Shown here: positions 51,008 to 60,900 of the stretch, one piece after another | How positions within the stretch are numbered: the stretch's first letter is position 1 | Layout: the number at the start of each line of letters is the position of its first letter | From: Fimbriimonadales bacterium | GTDB lineage: Bacteria; Armatimonadota; Fimbriimonadia; Fimbriimonadales; GBS-DC | Assembly (NCBI GenBank): GCA_025998675.1 | Contig: AP024673.1 | Span: 2,116,562-2,180,561 of the forward strand | DNA length: 64,000 nucleotides | Direction of reading: 5' to 3' | Translations under genes and position numbers: made by a program | The notes under the pieces: model-generated | Database searches by the model: none | Told to the model about the DNA's origin: nothing | What the model saw: the letters and a program-made list of their open reading frames with translations, nothing else

Positions 51008-51039
51008 CAGGGTTTCCCCACGCGCGTGGGGAAACCCTG
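51008..51039. terminator. perfect 32-base palindrome between convergent genes
   Basis: CAGGGTTTCCCCACGC and its complement form an uninterrupted 16-base-pair cruciform, located between the dockerin-like gene (ends 50996) and ccrM (ends 51041). It is well placed as a bidirectional terminator, though there is no clear T-run on either side. Confidence 0.6.
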
Positions 51040-51040
51040 C

Positions 51041-52201
<1,161 letters not shown>

Positions 52202-52237
52202 CTATGGCGTCCCCCAATCAGGTATACTTATGCGTGC

Positions 52238-53156
52238 CATGACCCGCTTTGCGAAGTTCGCCTGGCTGACGCTGGGCTACAATATTCTGGTGATTCTGTG
52301 GGGCGCGTTTGTGCGGGCGACGGGTTCAGGCGCGGGGTGCGGCAGCCACTGGCCCACCTGCAACGGCGAGATTATCCCGCGCGACCCGTCCATCGAGACC
52401 CTCATCGAGTTCAGCCACCGCCTGACCAGCGGCGTGGCGTTCCTGCTGGTGCTGGCGATGCTTATCTGGGCGTTTCGGGCGTATCCGCGCAAGCACATCG
52501 TGCGGCTGGGCGCAGTGTTGAGTATGTTTTTCATGATTACCGAGGCGCTGGTGGGCGCGGGGCTGGTGCTGTTTGAGCGCGTGGCGACCGATGTGTCGTA
52601 TGCGCGGGCGGTGTGGATGGCGGCGCATTTGCTGAACACTTTCATTCTGTTGCTGTTCATCACGCTGACGGCGTGGTGGGCGTCGGGCGGGGCGCGCTTC
52701 CCCCTGCGCGGGCAGGGCTGGACAGGCGCGGCGACGCTGGGCGCGCTGTTCCTGATGACGCTGATTGGCATGAGCGGCGCGGTCACCGCGCTGGGCGATA
52801 CGCTGCTGCACCTCGATGTGATTCACACGAACCCCGTTGTGGGCGAGACGCTGCTCGCCCTGCGCATCTATCACCCGACGCTGGCGGTTGGAATCGCGTT
52901 TTACATGCTAATCGTGCTGACGCGCCTGATGCTCGACCGCCCCTCGCCGACCGCCTATCGGCTGGGGATTGGCTTCAACCTGCTCTATGTGGCGCAGCTG
53001 GGGCTGGGAGTGCTGAATGTGTGGCTCAAGGCGCCCGTGTGGATGCAGCTGGTGCATCTGCTGATTACCGATATCCTGTGGATTATGCTGGTTATCTTCT
53101 CCGCCACCGTGCTGGCGACGCGCCCGCAGGAGAAACCCGCCCCCGTTCGGGTATAA
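52238..53156 (+). CDS. ctaA: heme A synthase (CtaA/COX15 family)
   Basis: About 305 residues and eight membrane helices. GAFVRATGSGAGCGSHWPTCNG holds the conserved loop with its Cys pair. The heme-ligand histidines are in EFSHRLTSG, AAHLLNTF, IYHPTLAVG and QLVHLLITD. It oxidises heme O to heme A for cytochrome oxidase, implying aerobic respiration. TATACT (52222-52227) ends ten bases before ATG 52238; ATG 52229 is too close to that box. The stop overlaps the -10 box of mqnE. Confidence 0.9.
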
Positions 53157-53176
53157 TCTCTGTGAAATATTTCACG
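53152..53176 (+). promoter_or_regulatory. mqnE promoter with a CRP/FNR-like palindrome over the start site
   Basis: GGGTATAAT (box 53152-53157) overlaps the ctaA stop. TGTGAAATATTTCACG (53161-53176) is a perfect 14-base palindrome core with the TGTGA-N6-TCAC layout of CRP/FNR-family sites. It covers the expected transcription start and lies just before the GGAGG ribosome site, a repressing position. Confidence 0.5.
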
Positions 53177-53189
53177 GAGGCGCGTTGGT

Positions 53190-54344
53190 ATGCATGTTCT
53201 GGAGACGATTCTGGGGCGCGAATTGACGCCCCTGTATGAGAAGGTCGTCCGCGGCGAGCGGCTGTCGTTTGAAGACGGCATGACGCTCTACACCACGCCG
53301 AACCTGTCGGGGGTGGGCTATCTGGCGAATCTCGTGCGCGAGCGGCTCAACGGCGACTACGCCTACTACATCCGCAATCAGCACATCAACTACACCAACA
53401 TCTGCAACAAAGGGTGCAAGTTCTGCTCGTTCTATGCGCAGAAGGGCGGTCCGAAGCCCTACACGCTCACGATGGACGAGGTGCGCGAGCGGCTCCGCGC
53501 CTACAAACACATCCCAATTACCGAAGTGCATATCGTGGGCGGGGTAAACCCGCGCCTGCCGTATGACTATTATCTGGAGCTGGTGCGCACGGTCAAAGAG
53601 GAGCGCCCCGATGTGCATATCAAGGCGTTCACGGCGGTCGAGTGGGAGGAGATTGCCCGCGTGGCGCGCAAGCCCCTGCGCGAGGTGCTGGAGGAGATGA
53701 AGCAGGCGGGGCTGGGCAGCGTGCCCGGCGGCGGCATCGAGGTGCTGAGCGACCGCATCCACGCCGAGCTGTTCCCCAAAAAGATTGACGGCAAGCGCTG
53801 GAAGGAGATTGCCCGCGAAATCGCCGCCGTAGGTCTCAAGCAGTACGCCACCCTGTTGTACGGGATGGGCGAGACCATCGAAGAGCGCGTGGACCACTTT
53901 TTGCAGTTGCGCGAGCTGCAGGACGAGACGGGGCACTTTCTGGCGATGACGCCGCTCTCGTTCCACCCTGAGGGCACGCAGCTGGCGCACCTGCCGCACC
54001 CCAGCGGCGACGACGACCTGCGCAATATCGCCGTCGCGCGTCTGCTGCTGGACAACTTCCCGCACATCAAGTCGTTCTGGATTATGAACACGCCCGCGAT
54101 TACCCAGATTGCGCTCTGGTACGGCGCGGACGATGTGGACGGCACGGTGCATGAGTACGAGATTGTGTATCAGGACGACGCGCCCGGCGTGCGCCAGCAG
54201 GTGCTGACGCGCCGCGCGCTGATTCAGCTCATTCGCGACGCGGGGCGCGTGCCCGTCGAGCGCGATAGCCTGTACCAGATTGTGCATCGCCCTAACGACG
54301 AACCCGAAGAAGAATCCCCGCGACGCCTGCTGCGGGTGGTGTGA
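53190..54344 (+). CDS. mqnE: aminofutalosine synthase
   Basis: A 384-residue radical SAM enzyme of the futalosine menaquinone pathway, converting the chorismate-derived enolpyruvyl-benzoate to aminofutalosine. The [4Fe-4S] motif is CNKGCKFC in NYTNICNKGCKFCSFYAQ. HIVGGVNPRLPYDYYLELVR, GSVPGGGIEVLSDRI and LYGMGETIEERVDH are characteristic. The other mqn genes are not in the window. ATG 53190 follows ACGGAGG. Confidence 0.93.
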   Translation: MHVLETILGRELTPLYEKVVRGERLSFEDGMTLYTTPNLSGVGYLANLVRERLNGDYAYYIRNQHINYTNICNKGCKFCSFYAQKGGPKPYTLTMDEVRERLRAYKHIPITEVHIVGGVNPRLPYDYYLELVRTVKEERPDVHIKAFTAVEWEEIARVARKPLREVLEEMKQAGLGSVPGGGIEVLSDRIHAELFPKKIDGKRWKEIAREIAAVGLKQYATLLYGMGETIEERVDHFLQLRELQDETGHFLAMTPLSFHPEGTQLAHLPHPSGDDDLRNIAVARLLLDNFPHIKSFWIMNTPAITQIALWYGADDVDGTVHEYEIVYQDDAPGVRQQVLTRRALIQLIRDAGRVPVERDSLYQIVHRPNDEPEEESPRRLLRVV

Positions 54345-54354
54345 GCCTATCTGG

Positions 54355-54360
54355 TATCAT
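54355..54360 (+). promoter_or_regulatory. -10 box, leaderless presenilin-like gene
   Basis: TGGTATCAT, five bases before GTG 54366 (a second in-frame GTG follows at 54369). Confidence 0.5.
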
Positions 54361-54365
54361 GGCGC

Positions 54366-55262
54366 GTGGTGCAACGGACGACCCTGCAGCAGGCGGTTCC
54401 TAACTGGCTGGTCTGGAGCGCGGCGTATTTCGCGCTGCAGCTCGGCGCGCCGATGCTGACCCTTCCCAGCGGCTGGCTGCTGGTGCTGGGCGTGCTGGCG
54501 ACGACCCTGCTGCTGATGGCGACTCTGTTGCATCTGGTGTTCGCGTGGGCGCACGAGGCGGAGCGGGCGCGCTGGCTTGCCCCCGCGTTGCTGGCGGGGG
54601 GGCTGATGGCGTGGCTCGGTTGGAACGCGCTGCCTGCGCTGCTGGGCTGGAGCCGTGCGAACCCGCCGTCGGAGCTGATGCAGGGTGTGTTCCGCGCGGT
54701 GCATGGCTACCTGCTGATGGCGGCGGCGGTGGGGCTGGGCGCAACGCTCTCCAAAATCATCCGTGAGAAGAACCTGCTCGCGCCCGTGATTCCGTTCGCC
54801 GCGATGGTGGATATGCTCACCGTGCTGACGCCGGGCGGGTTTGTGAAGCAGGTGATGGAGAAAGCGCCGCAGGTCGCGGAGCAGGCGTCCGTGGCGGTGA
54901 TGGCGGCGCCCAACGCGCCCGAAGCGACCGCGCGCCTGACCCCCATCGCGATTATCGGCGTGGGCGACTTCATCTTCCTCGCGCTTTATGCCGCGTGCCT
55001 GATACGGTTCGGTTTGCGCGTGCGCGCGACGCTGGTGGGGCTGTTCGTGGCGCTGTGGGTTTACCTCGCGCTGGTGCTGTGGGTGTTGCCCGCGCTGGGG
55101 ATTGCGCCGCGCCTGCCCGCGCTTGTGCCGATGGCGGTCGTCACGCTCGCGCTCAACTGGCGCGCGTTCCAGCTGAGCCGCCAGGAAGCCATCGCCAGCG
55201 TGGTGGTGGTCGCGCTCGCACTGGGCATGATTGCGTGGGTCTTCACGCGCGGCGCGGCATAA
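54366..55262 (+). CDS. multi-pass membrane protein with presenilin/SPP-type GxGD protease motifs
   Basis: 298 residues, about nine hydrophobic helices. Three spaced motifs match the intramembrane aspartyl protease family. Asp149 is in AAMVDMLTVLTPGGFVKQVM, compared with the YDLVAVLCPKGP segment of presenilin. GVGD (198-201) is in IIGVGDFIFLALY, compared with GLGDFIFY. PAL (251-253) is in APRLPALVPMAVV. A hydrophilic loop of about 35 residues lies between the two Asp helices, as in presenilin. The likely activity is cleavage of peptides within the membrane. The first Asp is preceded by V, not Y. Family assignment is from motif order only. It lies 21 bases after mqnE with its own -10 box. Confidence 0.7.
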   Translation: MVQRTTLQQAVPNWLVWSAAYFALQLGAPMLTLPSGWLLVLGVLATTLLLMATLLHLVFAWAHEAERARWLAPALLAGGLMAWLGWNALPALLGWSRANPPSELMQGVFRAVHGYLLMAAAVGLGATLSKIIREKNLLAPVIPFAAMVDMLTVLTPGGFVKQVMEKAPQVAEQASVAVMAAPNAPEATARLTPIAIIGVGDFIFLALYAACLIRFGLRVRATLVGLFVALWVYLALVLWVLPALGIAPRLPALVPMAVVTLALNWRAFQLSRQEAIASVVVVALALGMIAWVFTRGAA

Positions 55263-55352
55263 ACACGCGCCTCATACCAAATGCACAGTCAAAATTCGCT
55301 AATCGCCTCGCATGTGCCTGCAGAGGCAGCTGTTGCCTGCGCCCCGCTACTA

Positions 55353-55405
55353 TGGAGTGCTGAAGCGGGAGCTTCAGCATGCGGAAGCTCCGCTTCCGCA
55401 CTCCA
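55353..55405 (-). repeat. 53-bp cloverleaf-like palindromic element, copy 3
   Basis: Starts TGGAGTGCTGAAGCGGGAGC and ends CTCCGCTTCCGCACTCCA. It is the reverse complement of the carB copy except for one four-base loop (GGGA against GTCC). Flanks also agree (TA before, AAA after). It is in a non-coding gap. Confidence 0.85.
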
Positions 55406-55484
55406 AAAGTCGCCGTTTTGTGAACTCTGACCCGCAGATTGGTATCAGATCCCAGAATCCCGCATTTTGCCCAGTTTCATTCGC

Positions 55485-55590
55485 TTCCCAGAGATGGAAA
55501 CACCCCTGTAGCGGGGAGAGAACGCGAGCCAATCGCCGCCCGAAAGGTGCAGTTTTCTCCCCAGCTGCCAAAAATCTGATATGGAGGGAC
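55485..55590 (+). promoter_or_regulatory. structured leader of the pilin-like gene, possible riboswitch
   Basis: The leader can form two mutually exclusive structures. GGGG (55513-55516) can pair locally with CCCC (55503-55506), or GGGGAGAGAAC (55513-55523) can pair over a long range with GTTTTCTCCCC (55552-55562), enclosing a small CGCC...GGTG hairpin with a GAAA loop (55542-55545). The ribosome site GGAGGG follows 20 bases later. Switchable leaders before pilin genes are often c-di-GMP riboswitches, but the sequence does not match the GEMM consensus well enough to name it. Confidence 0.4.
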
Positions 55591-55592
55591 AG

Positions 55593-55946
55593 ATGATGAT
55601 GCGCACTTTGCTCAACCGACGCCGCGAGCGGGGCTTCACCCTCGTGGAGATTATGATTGTGGTGCTGATTATCGGCATCCTGCTGGCTATTGCGGTACCG
55701 AGTTTCATGAGCGCACGCGAGCGCTCGCGGGCGAACGCCTGCCGTTCGAACCTGCGCCAGGTTCAAGCCGCCAAAGAGCAGTGGGCGATGGCGAACAATC
55801 AGGGACCGACGGCAACCCCAGACTGGTCAGACCTGACGCCCAACTTCATTCAGCAGCAGCCCAGCTGTCCGTCGGGCGGTACTTACACGATTGGCAACAT
55901 GAGCACCAACCCGACCTGTAGCATCGGTGGGAACCACTCGCTGTAA
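55593..55946 (+). CDS. type IV pilin / type II pseudopilin-like protein
   Basis: About 117 residues. A short basic leader ends in the prepilin peptidase site RRERG-FTLVEIMIVVLIIGIL, with Glu5 of the mature protein present. A 20-residue hydrophobic helix and a short globular domain (RSNLRQVQAAKEQWA) follow. The C-terminus has a Cys pair (SCPSG...PTCSIGG) that may close a D-like loop. GGAGGG precedes three consecutive ATG codons at 55593, 55596 and 55599; the latter two are better spaced. No assembly genes are nearby. Confidence 0.9.
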   Translation: MMMRTLLNRRRERGFTLVEIMIVVLIIGILLAIAVPSFMSARERSRANACRSNLRQVQAAKEQWAMANNQGPTATPDWSDLTPNFIQQQPSCPSGGTYTIGNMSTNPTCSIGGNHSL

Positions 55947-55957
55947 GTCGGAATTGT

Positions 55958-55990
55958 CGCCCGTCGCAGGGTAGCGCTCCGCGACGGGCG
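55958..55990 (+). terminator. hairpin after the pilin-like gene
   Basis: CGCCCGTCGC (55958-55967) pairs with GCGACGGGCG (55981-55990), 12 bases after the stop codon. There is no T-run, so it may be a factor-assisted terminator or an mRNA-stabilising structure. Confidence 0.5.
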
Positions 55991-56081
55991 GCTCGCACAC
56001 CATATATCCGTATCACTCTTCACAGGACTATCTGCAACGCCCTGCGCCCCGGCGCGGGGCGATTCGCGTTTCGGCGTCAGG

Positions 56082-56087
56082 TATACT
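56082..56087 (+). promoter_or_regulatory. -10 box for miaB
   Basis: AGGTATACT, 19 bases before the miaB ATG. Confidence 0.55.
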
Positions 56088-56106
56088 TTTCATTGGTGAA
56101 CTGGGG

Positions 56107-57438
56107 ATGCCGCGCTACAAGATACTGACCTGGGGCTGCCAGATGAACGAGGAAGACTCTGAGCAGATGAGCCTCTACCTGCAGGAGCGAGGCTACGAGC
56201 CTGCCGAGCGGGTGGAGGACGCCGATGTGGTGCTGCTCAACACCTGCTCGGTACGGCGCAAGCCCGAAGACAAGGTCTTCAGCACGCTGGGGCAGTTGCG
56301 CACGCTCAAGCAGCGCAAGCCGCAGATGGTGATTGGCGTGTGCGGCTGTATGGCGCAGCTGCGCGCGGACGAAATCCGCCAGAAAGCCCCGTTCGTGGAC
56401 ATGATTGTCGGCACGGCGCATATCGCGCAGGTGGGCGCGCTACTCGAAGAGACCCTGCAGAAGCGACGACTCGCGATGCGCCTCGACCTGCCCGAACGCA
56501 AAGGCGCGATTGTGACGGACATTCCCCAGCGCAAAGTCGACCGCGCGCCCAAGCTCAAGGCGTTTGTGCCCATCCAGTACGGCTGCGACAAGTTCTGCAC
56601 CTTCTGCATCGTGCCCCTCACGCGCGGGCGCGAACGCAGCCGACCGACCGCCGACATCGTGGAGGAGGTGCGCCGACTCGCCGAACGCGGCACAAAGGAA
56701 ATCACCCTGCTGGGGCAGACGGTCAACTCCTACGGCAAGAACCTGCTGGAGGGGCGCGTGCCCTTCGCCAGATTGCTCCAGTTGCTCAGCGACATCGACG
56801 GCATCGAACGCATCCGATTCACCTCGCCCTACCCGCGCGATTTCCGCGACGACCTGATCCGCGCGATTGCCGAGCTGCCGAAGGTGATGGAGCATGTGCA
56901 TCTGCCGCTCCAGTCGGGCGATAACGAGGTCCTCAAAGCAATGCGCCGCCTCTATACGGTGGAACAGTTCGAGGAAGTGGCGGCGAAACTGCGCGCGCAT
57001 GTGCCCGGAATCGCCATCACGACCGACATCATCGTGGGCTTCCCGGGCGAGACCGACGAACAGTTCGAAAACACGCTGCGGGTGGTGGAGCGCGTGCGCT
57101 TCGACGGCGCGTACATGTTCGCCTACAGCCCCCGTCCGGGCACGCCCGCCGCGCAGATGGAGAATCAAATCCCCCGCGCGGTCAAGCAGGAGCGGCTCCA
57201 GCGACTGATTGCGCTGCAGAACCAGATTACCTGCGAAATCAACAGCGCGCAGGTGGGGCAGGTGTTCGAAGTGCTGGTGGAGGGTCCCAGCCAGAAAGAC
57301 CCGACCAAGCTGGCGGGCTTCACGCGCGAGAACAAGATGATGCACTTCGTCGGCTCGCCAGAGCTGGTGGGGCGGCTCGTGCGCGTGCGCGCGGACGAGG
57401 CGCACCTGTGGGGTTTCTACGGCACGGTGGTCGCCTGA
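56107..57438 (+). CDS. miaB: tRNA-2-methylthio-N6-dimethylallyladenosine synthase
   Basis: A 443-residue radical SAM methylthiotransferase that modifies A37 of tRNAs. The N-terminal UPF0004 domain supplies three Cys (TWGCQMN, LLNTCSVR, GVCGCMAQ) for the auxiliary cluster. The radical SAM motif is CDKFCTFCIVP. The TRAM domain (about residues 375-440) ends the protein. YPRDFRDDL, HVHLPLQSGDNEVLKAMRR and TDIIVGFPGETDEQF are typical of the family. Length is normal. Confidence 0.95.
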   Translation: MPRYKILTWGCQMNEEDSEQMSLYLQERGYEPAERVEDADVVLLNTCSVRRKPEDKVFSTLGQLRTLKQRKPQMVIGVCGCMAQLRADEIRQKAPFVDMIVGTAHIAQVGALLEETLQKRRLAMRLDLPERKGAIVTDIPQRKVDRAPKLKAFVPIQYGCDKFCTFCIVPLTRGRERSRPTADIVEEVRRLAERGTKEITLLGQTVNSYGKNLLEGRVPFARLLQLLSDIDGIERIRFTSPYPRDFRDDLIRAIAELPKVMEHVHLPLQSGDNEVLKAMRRLYTVEQFEEVAAKLRAHVPGIAITTDIIVGFPGETDEQFENTLRVVERVRFDGAYMFAYSPRPGTPAAQMENQIPRAVKQERLQRLIALQNQITCEINSAQVGQVFEVLVEGPSQKDPTKLAGFTRENKMMHFVGSPELVGRLVRVRADEAHLWGFYGTVVA

Positions 57439-57539
57439 GCAGGAAACGGAGCGTGCGCGCCGAATAACACGGTTGATGAAGATTCGCTTTTGCATATGCG
57501 GCGCGAGAGCATATTTTTTAAAGCAGAAGTCTGTAGACA

Positions 57540-57655
57540 GCCCTCACCCCCTTTGTCCCCCTCTCCCAACGGGTTGGGAGAGGGGGATAGCGCGTCGTGC
57601 GACGCTTGCACGACTCCCCTCTCCCGCAGGCGGGAGAGGGGCTGGGGGTGAGGGC
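57540..57655. repeat. 116-bp inverted-repeat element (MITE-like), copy 2
   Basis: GCCCTCACCCCC at the left and GGGGGTGAGGGC at the right end. The internal hairpins are CCCTCTCCCAAC/GTTGGGAGAGGG and CCCCTCTCCCGC/GCGGGAGAGGGG. It is in reverse orientation to the copy at 1801-1917. It lies in the gap between miaB and the giant secreted-protein gene. Confidence 0.75.
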
Positions 57656-57843
57656 TACAGGGCGTATCGTTGCACTGTGAAAAGGACGCCAATAGGGTAC
57701 TTGTTCCGCCGCGTAAGCCGTGTATTCACGAAGTGCGCCTGCGCAATCGGTGTTTGCCAGCTACTGAAGCCGCGCCTTCGCATGCCCGAATTTTGTTTTA
57801 TACCAACGGCGCGTGCATCGCTTGGAAATACCCCCCTCCGTAA

Positions 57844-57898
57844 GGTTCCCCCCGCAAGCGAGGGGAACCACACTCGGCTCCCCCTGCGCGCAGGGGGA
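57844..57898. repeat. pair of strong hairpins before the secreted-protein gene
   Basis: GGTTCCCC (57844-57851) pairs with GGGGAACC (57862-57869), and a perfect 20-base palindrome TCCCCCTGCGCGCAGGGGGA follows (57879-57898). They look like a REP-type repeat or a terminator/leader structure. The rest of 57439-57904 holds only the MITE-like element and no credible gene. Confidence 0.45.
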
Positions 57899-57904
57899 AT
57901 CTAC

Positions 57905-60900
57905 TTGCCGATTGGTATTACCCTGACCCTTGCGCTCGCCTTGAGCCTGCACGCGCACGCCCTCCAGCCTGCGTCGGACGGCGTACATGCGCTGGAAGAC
58001 CTCACTGCGCGCTGGACACAGGGTCAGGTCTCGAACGCGCTGAGCGCGCCTGTCGTGCGCACGGTTGCGTCAGGCGGAGTCGCGATGCGCGCGGGCTTCC
58101 TGCATCCGACGGCGCGCCCCGCACGCAACCAGTTCACGATTAGCCTGCCCGCCGTCAACCCGGGCGACCTGCTGGTGCTAACCGCGTGGGCGGGGGTGGA
58201 CGACAACGCCCGCCGCGACGACCCGCAAAACCCGCACGACGGCGTGCGCATGCGGCTGATTGTGGACGGTAAGGTTGTCGCTGAAGCCGACTGCGAGACC
58301 GCTGGCTGGCGCGCGCTGTCGGCAGACCTGACGCCGTATGCCGGCAAAACCGTCGCCGTCGCGTTTGAAGCCGACGCGAAGGGCAACGCGAACTACGACT
58401 GGGCGTACTTTGCGGGGGCGCAGGTGGCGCGCCTGCGTGAGCGGTTCGCGCAGAAAGTCGGGCGCGAGCTGCCTCCCGAAGGCGTGCTGGAAGTGCGCGG
58501 CAGGGCAGGCGACCAGTTCACCCTGCGCGCGGCGAATCACGCGCCCCTGAGCGCAGAGATTCCCGCCAGCGGCGTGCTGTGGCTGCGCTACGCGTTTGCA
58601 GGCGCGCGCAGCGCGACGCTGACCGAGCTGCAGCCCGACTCGGTCGCGCGCGTGTACCCGCTGTTGCCCCGCCTGCGATTGGAGACCGTCGCCGCGCGCC
58701 GCGCGGTTCTCACACTGGGCGAGACGACTGAGGTAGTGGCGCGCGTGCGCAACATCGGCGCGGGCACATGGCAGAACGACCGCGCGCAGCTGAGCGTGCA
58801 GGCGCTGGGCGATGTGGAAATCCTCTCGCGCCCGGAGCTGGAAACCGACCTGCTGCCCCCGAACGCCGTCGCCGAGACGCGCTTTCGGGTACGGGTGGGC
58901 GCGCGCCCGCGCGTGAGCCTCATGCTCCGCAGCGATGCAGGCAACGACGCCGTGATTCTCAGCCCTGTGGTCGCTGCGAACCCCTTCAGCCTGCCAGCAA
59001 CGGGCACAGTCGCACGCGCTGAGAACGGCGCGGGCGCGCTGCAAAACGAATCCCTGCGCCTGCTGATTACGCCCGCGTCTTCTGGGGGGCACGCGGCGCG
59101 CCTGTTCGCCCGACAGGGCAACGAGTGGGTTCCCGTCGCCAGCAGCGCGCCGCTGGCGGACGCGATTGTGAACGCGGAGGGCGCGCCCCCCAAACTGAAC
59201 GCCTTCGCCGTGGAGAGCATTACCGCAGACCCTGCGGGCATGCGCCTGATTCTGCAGGGCAGGCTGGGGCTGACCGCCCGCGCAACGCTGGAGTATCAGC
59301 TGCAGGAGAACCGTCTGCGCTGCACGGGCAGGATTGTCGCCGAAGTGAACGCGCACCTGTACCGATTCCGATTCCCCGACTGGCGCGTGGGCGACGGCTC
59401 GTTTGGCGCAGCGAAGGACGAGGCGCTGCTGCCCGGACTGGAGTACCTGCTGGACGAGGAGGCGTCTTCCAGCGCGGCGAACGCCGCGCCGCCGTATGAT
59501 GCGCGTTTCGCGCCCGACCCGTACAAAATCACTGCGCCCGTGATGGCAGTACGCTGGCGCAACTATCTGGTGAGCATGGAGTGGGAGCCGACGCAGGGCT
59601 GGTCGGGCGTGCTGCGGGCGCCGAATGTGCTGTTTGCCTCGCCGAACTTTCTGGAGGGCGGCGCGAACCATCGGCTGGCGCTGTGGGTTCCCAGCATCCC
59701 GCGCTGGGCGGACGAGAACACCCAGCAGGCGCGCGAGCCGTTCCGACTGCTCAAAGGCGAGTCCGCGCTGTTGCAGGCGACGCTGATAGTGCGCACAGAC
59801 GCCCACGACGGGATTGAGGCGATGGCGCAGTACCTGCGGCGCGTCGGAATGCCCCAGCCGCCTGCGCCCCAGCGCAACGACTTCGCTGCGATGCAGCTAA
59901 CCGTGCAGGGCTTGCTGAACGCTTACGACCCCGCCCAGCGCGCGTGGCAGCACACGAACACAGGACCCGTGTTTTATGATCCGCAGGTCGCGCTGGGGCA
60001 GTGGGCGCTGGGGCATCGGATGTTTCCTGAAGATGCGCGACGGCGTCAAGCCATCGAGCAGGTACGCGCCGCCGTGGACGCCCGCCCGAAGGGACAGCAC
60101 GGGCTGGAGGCAGCGTTCTATGTGGGCGGGCTGCCGAGCGCGCTGGCGGCGGCGGAACGCGAGATAGACGCCCTGATTAGGGCGCAACGTGAGGACGGCA
60201 GCTGGGCGTGGCAGCCCGAAACGCCGCGCCATGCCATTCTGGGCAAGGCGGGCGACAGCGCCAGCGGCTGGACCGGGCAACGCGCCGCGCAAATCGGACG
60301 GTATGCAGCGATGACCCTGCAACCCCGCGCCCGCGAGAGCCTGCTGCGCAGCCTGCGCTCCCTGAGCCAGCAACGCCGCCCCGAAGGCGCCCAGACATGG
60401 GAGCTGCCCCTGCATGTGCCCGACCTGCTCGCCGCGCCCTACGCCGTGGACGCCTTTCTGCACGCGCACGCGCTCACGGGCGACCCGGAGTGGCTCCCGC
60501 AGGCGCGACTGTGGGCGCTGCGGGGAACGCCCTTCATCTACCTCTGGCACACGCCTGAGAAGCCCATCATGCGCGGCGCAAGCATCCCCGCCTTCGGCGC
60601 GACCTGGCTCGACCATCAGCCCTGGTTCGGCGTTGCCGTGCAGTGGAACGGGCTGGTGTACGCCCGCGCGCTCTACCGCCTCGCGCCGCTGGACAGCGAA
60701 TACGACTGGAAACGGCTGGCGGACGCCATCACGCTCTGCGCCGTGCAGCAGCAGGAGTGGGTCTCCGACCGCCGCGCGAACCGCGAGGGCTACTACCCCG
60801 ACGCCTTCAACATCCCCAGAAACACCGAAGAGTACACTTGGGACCTGAACCCGCGCCTGATTGCGCCGTGCATTGCGCAGCGGCTGGGCTTTGCCATCGA

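Noticed and set aside
55485-55590. Named riboswitch class (c-di-GMP or glycine) for the pilin leader
   Set aside because: Some local strings resemble both families, but the conserved core bases are not in the right order, so no class is assigned.
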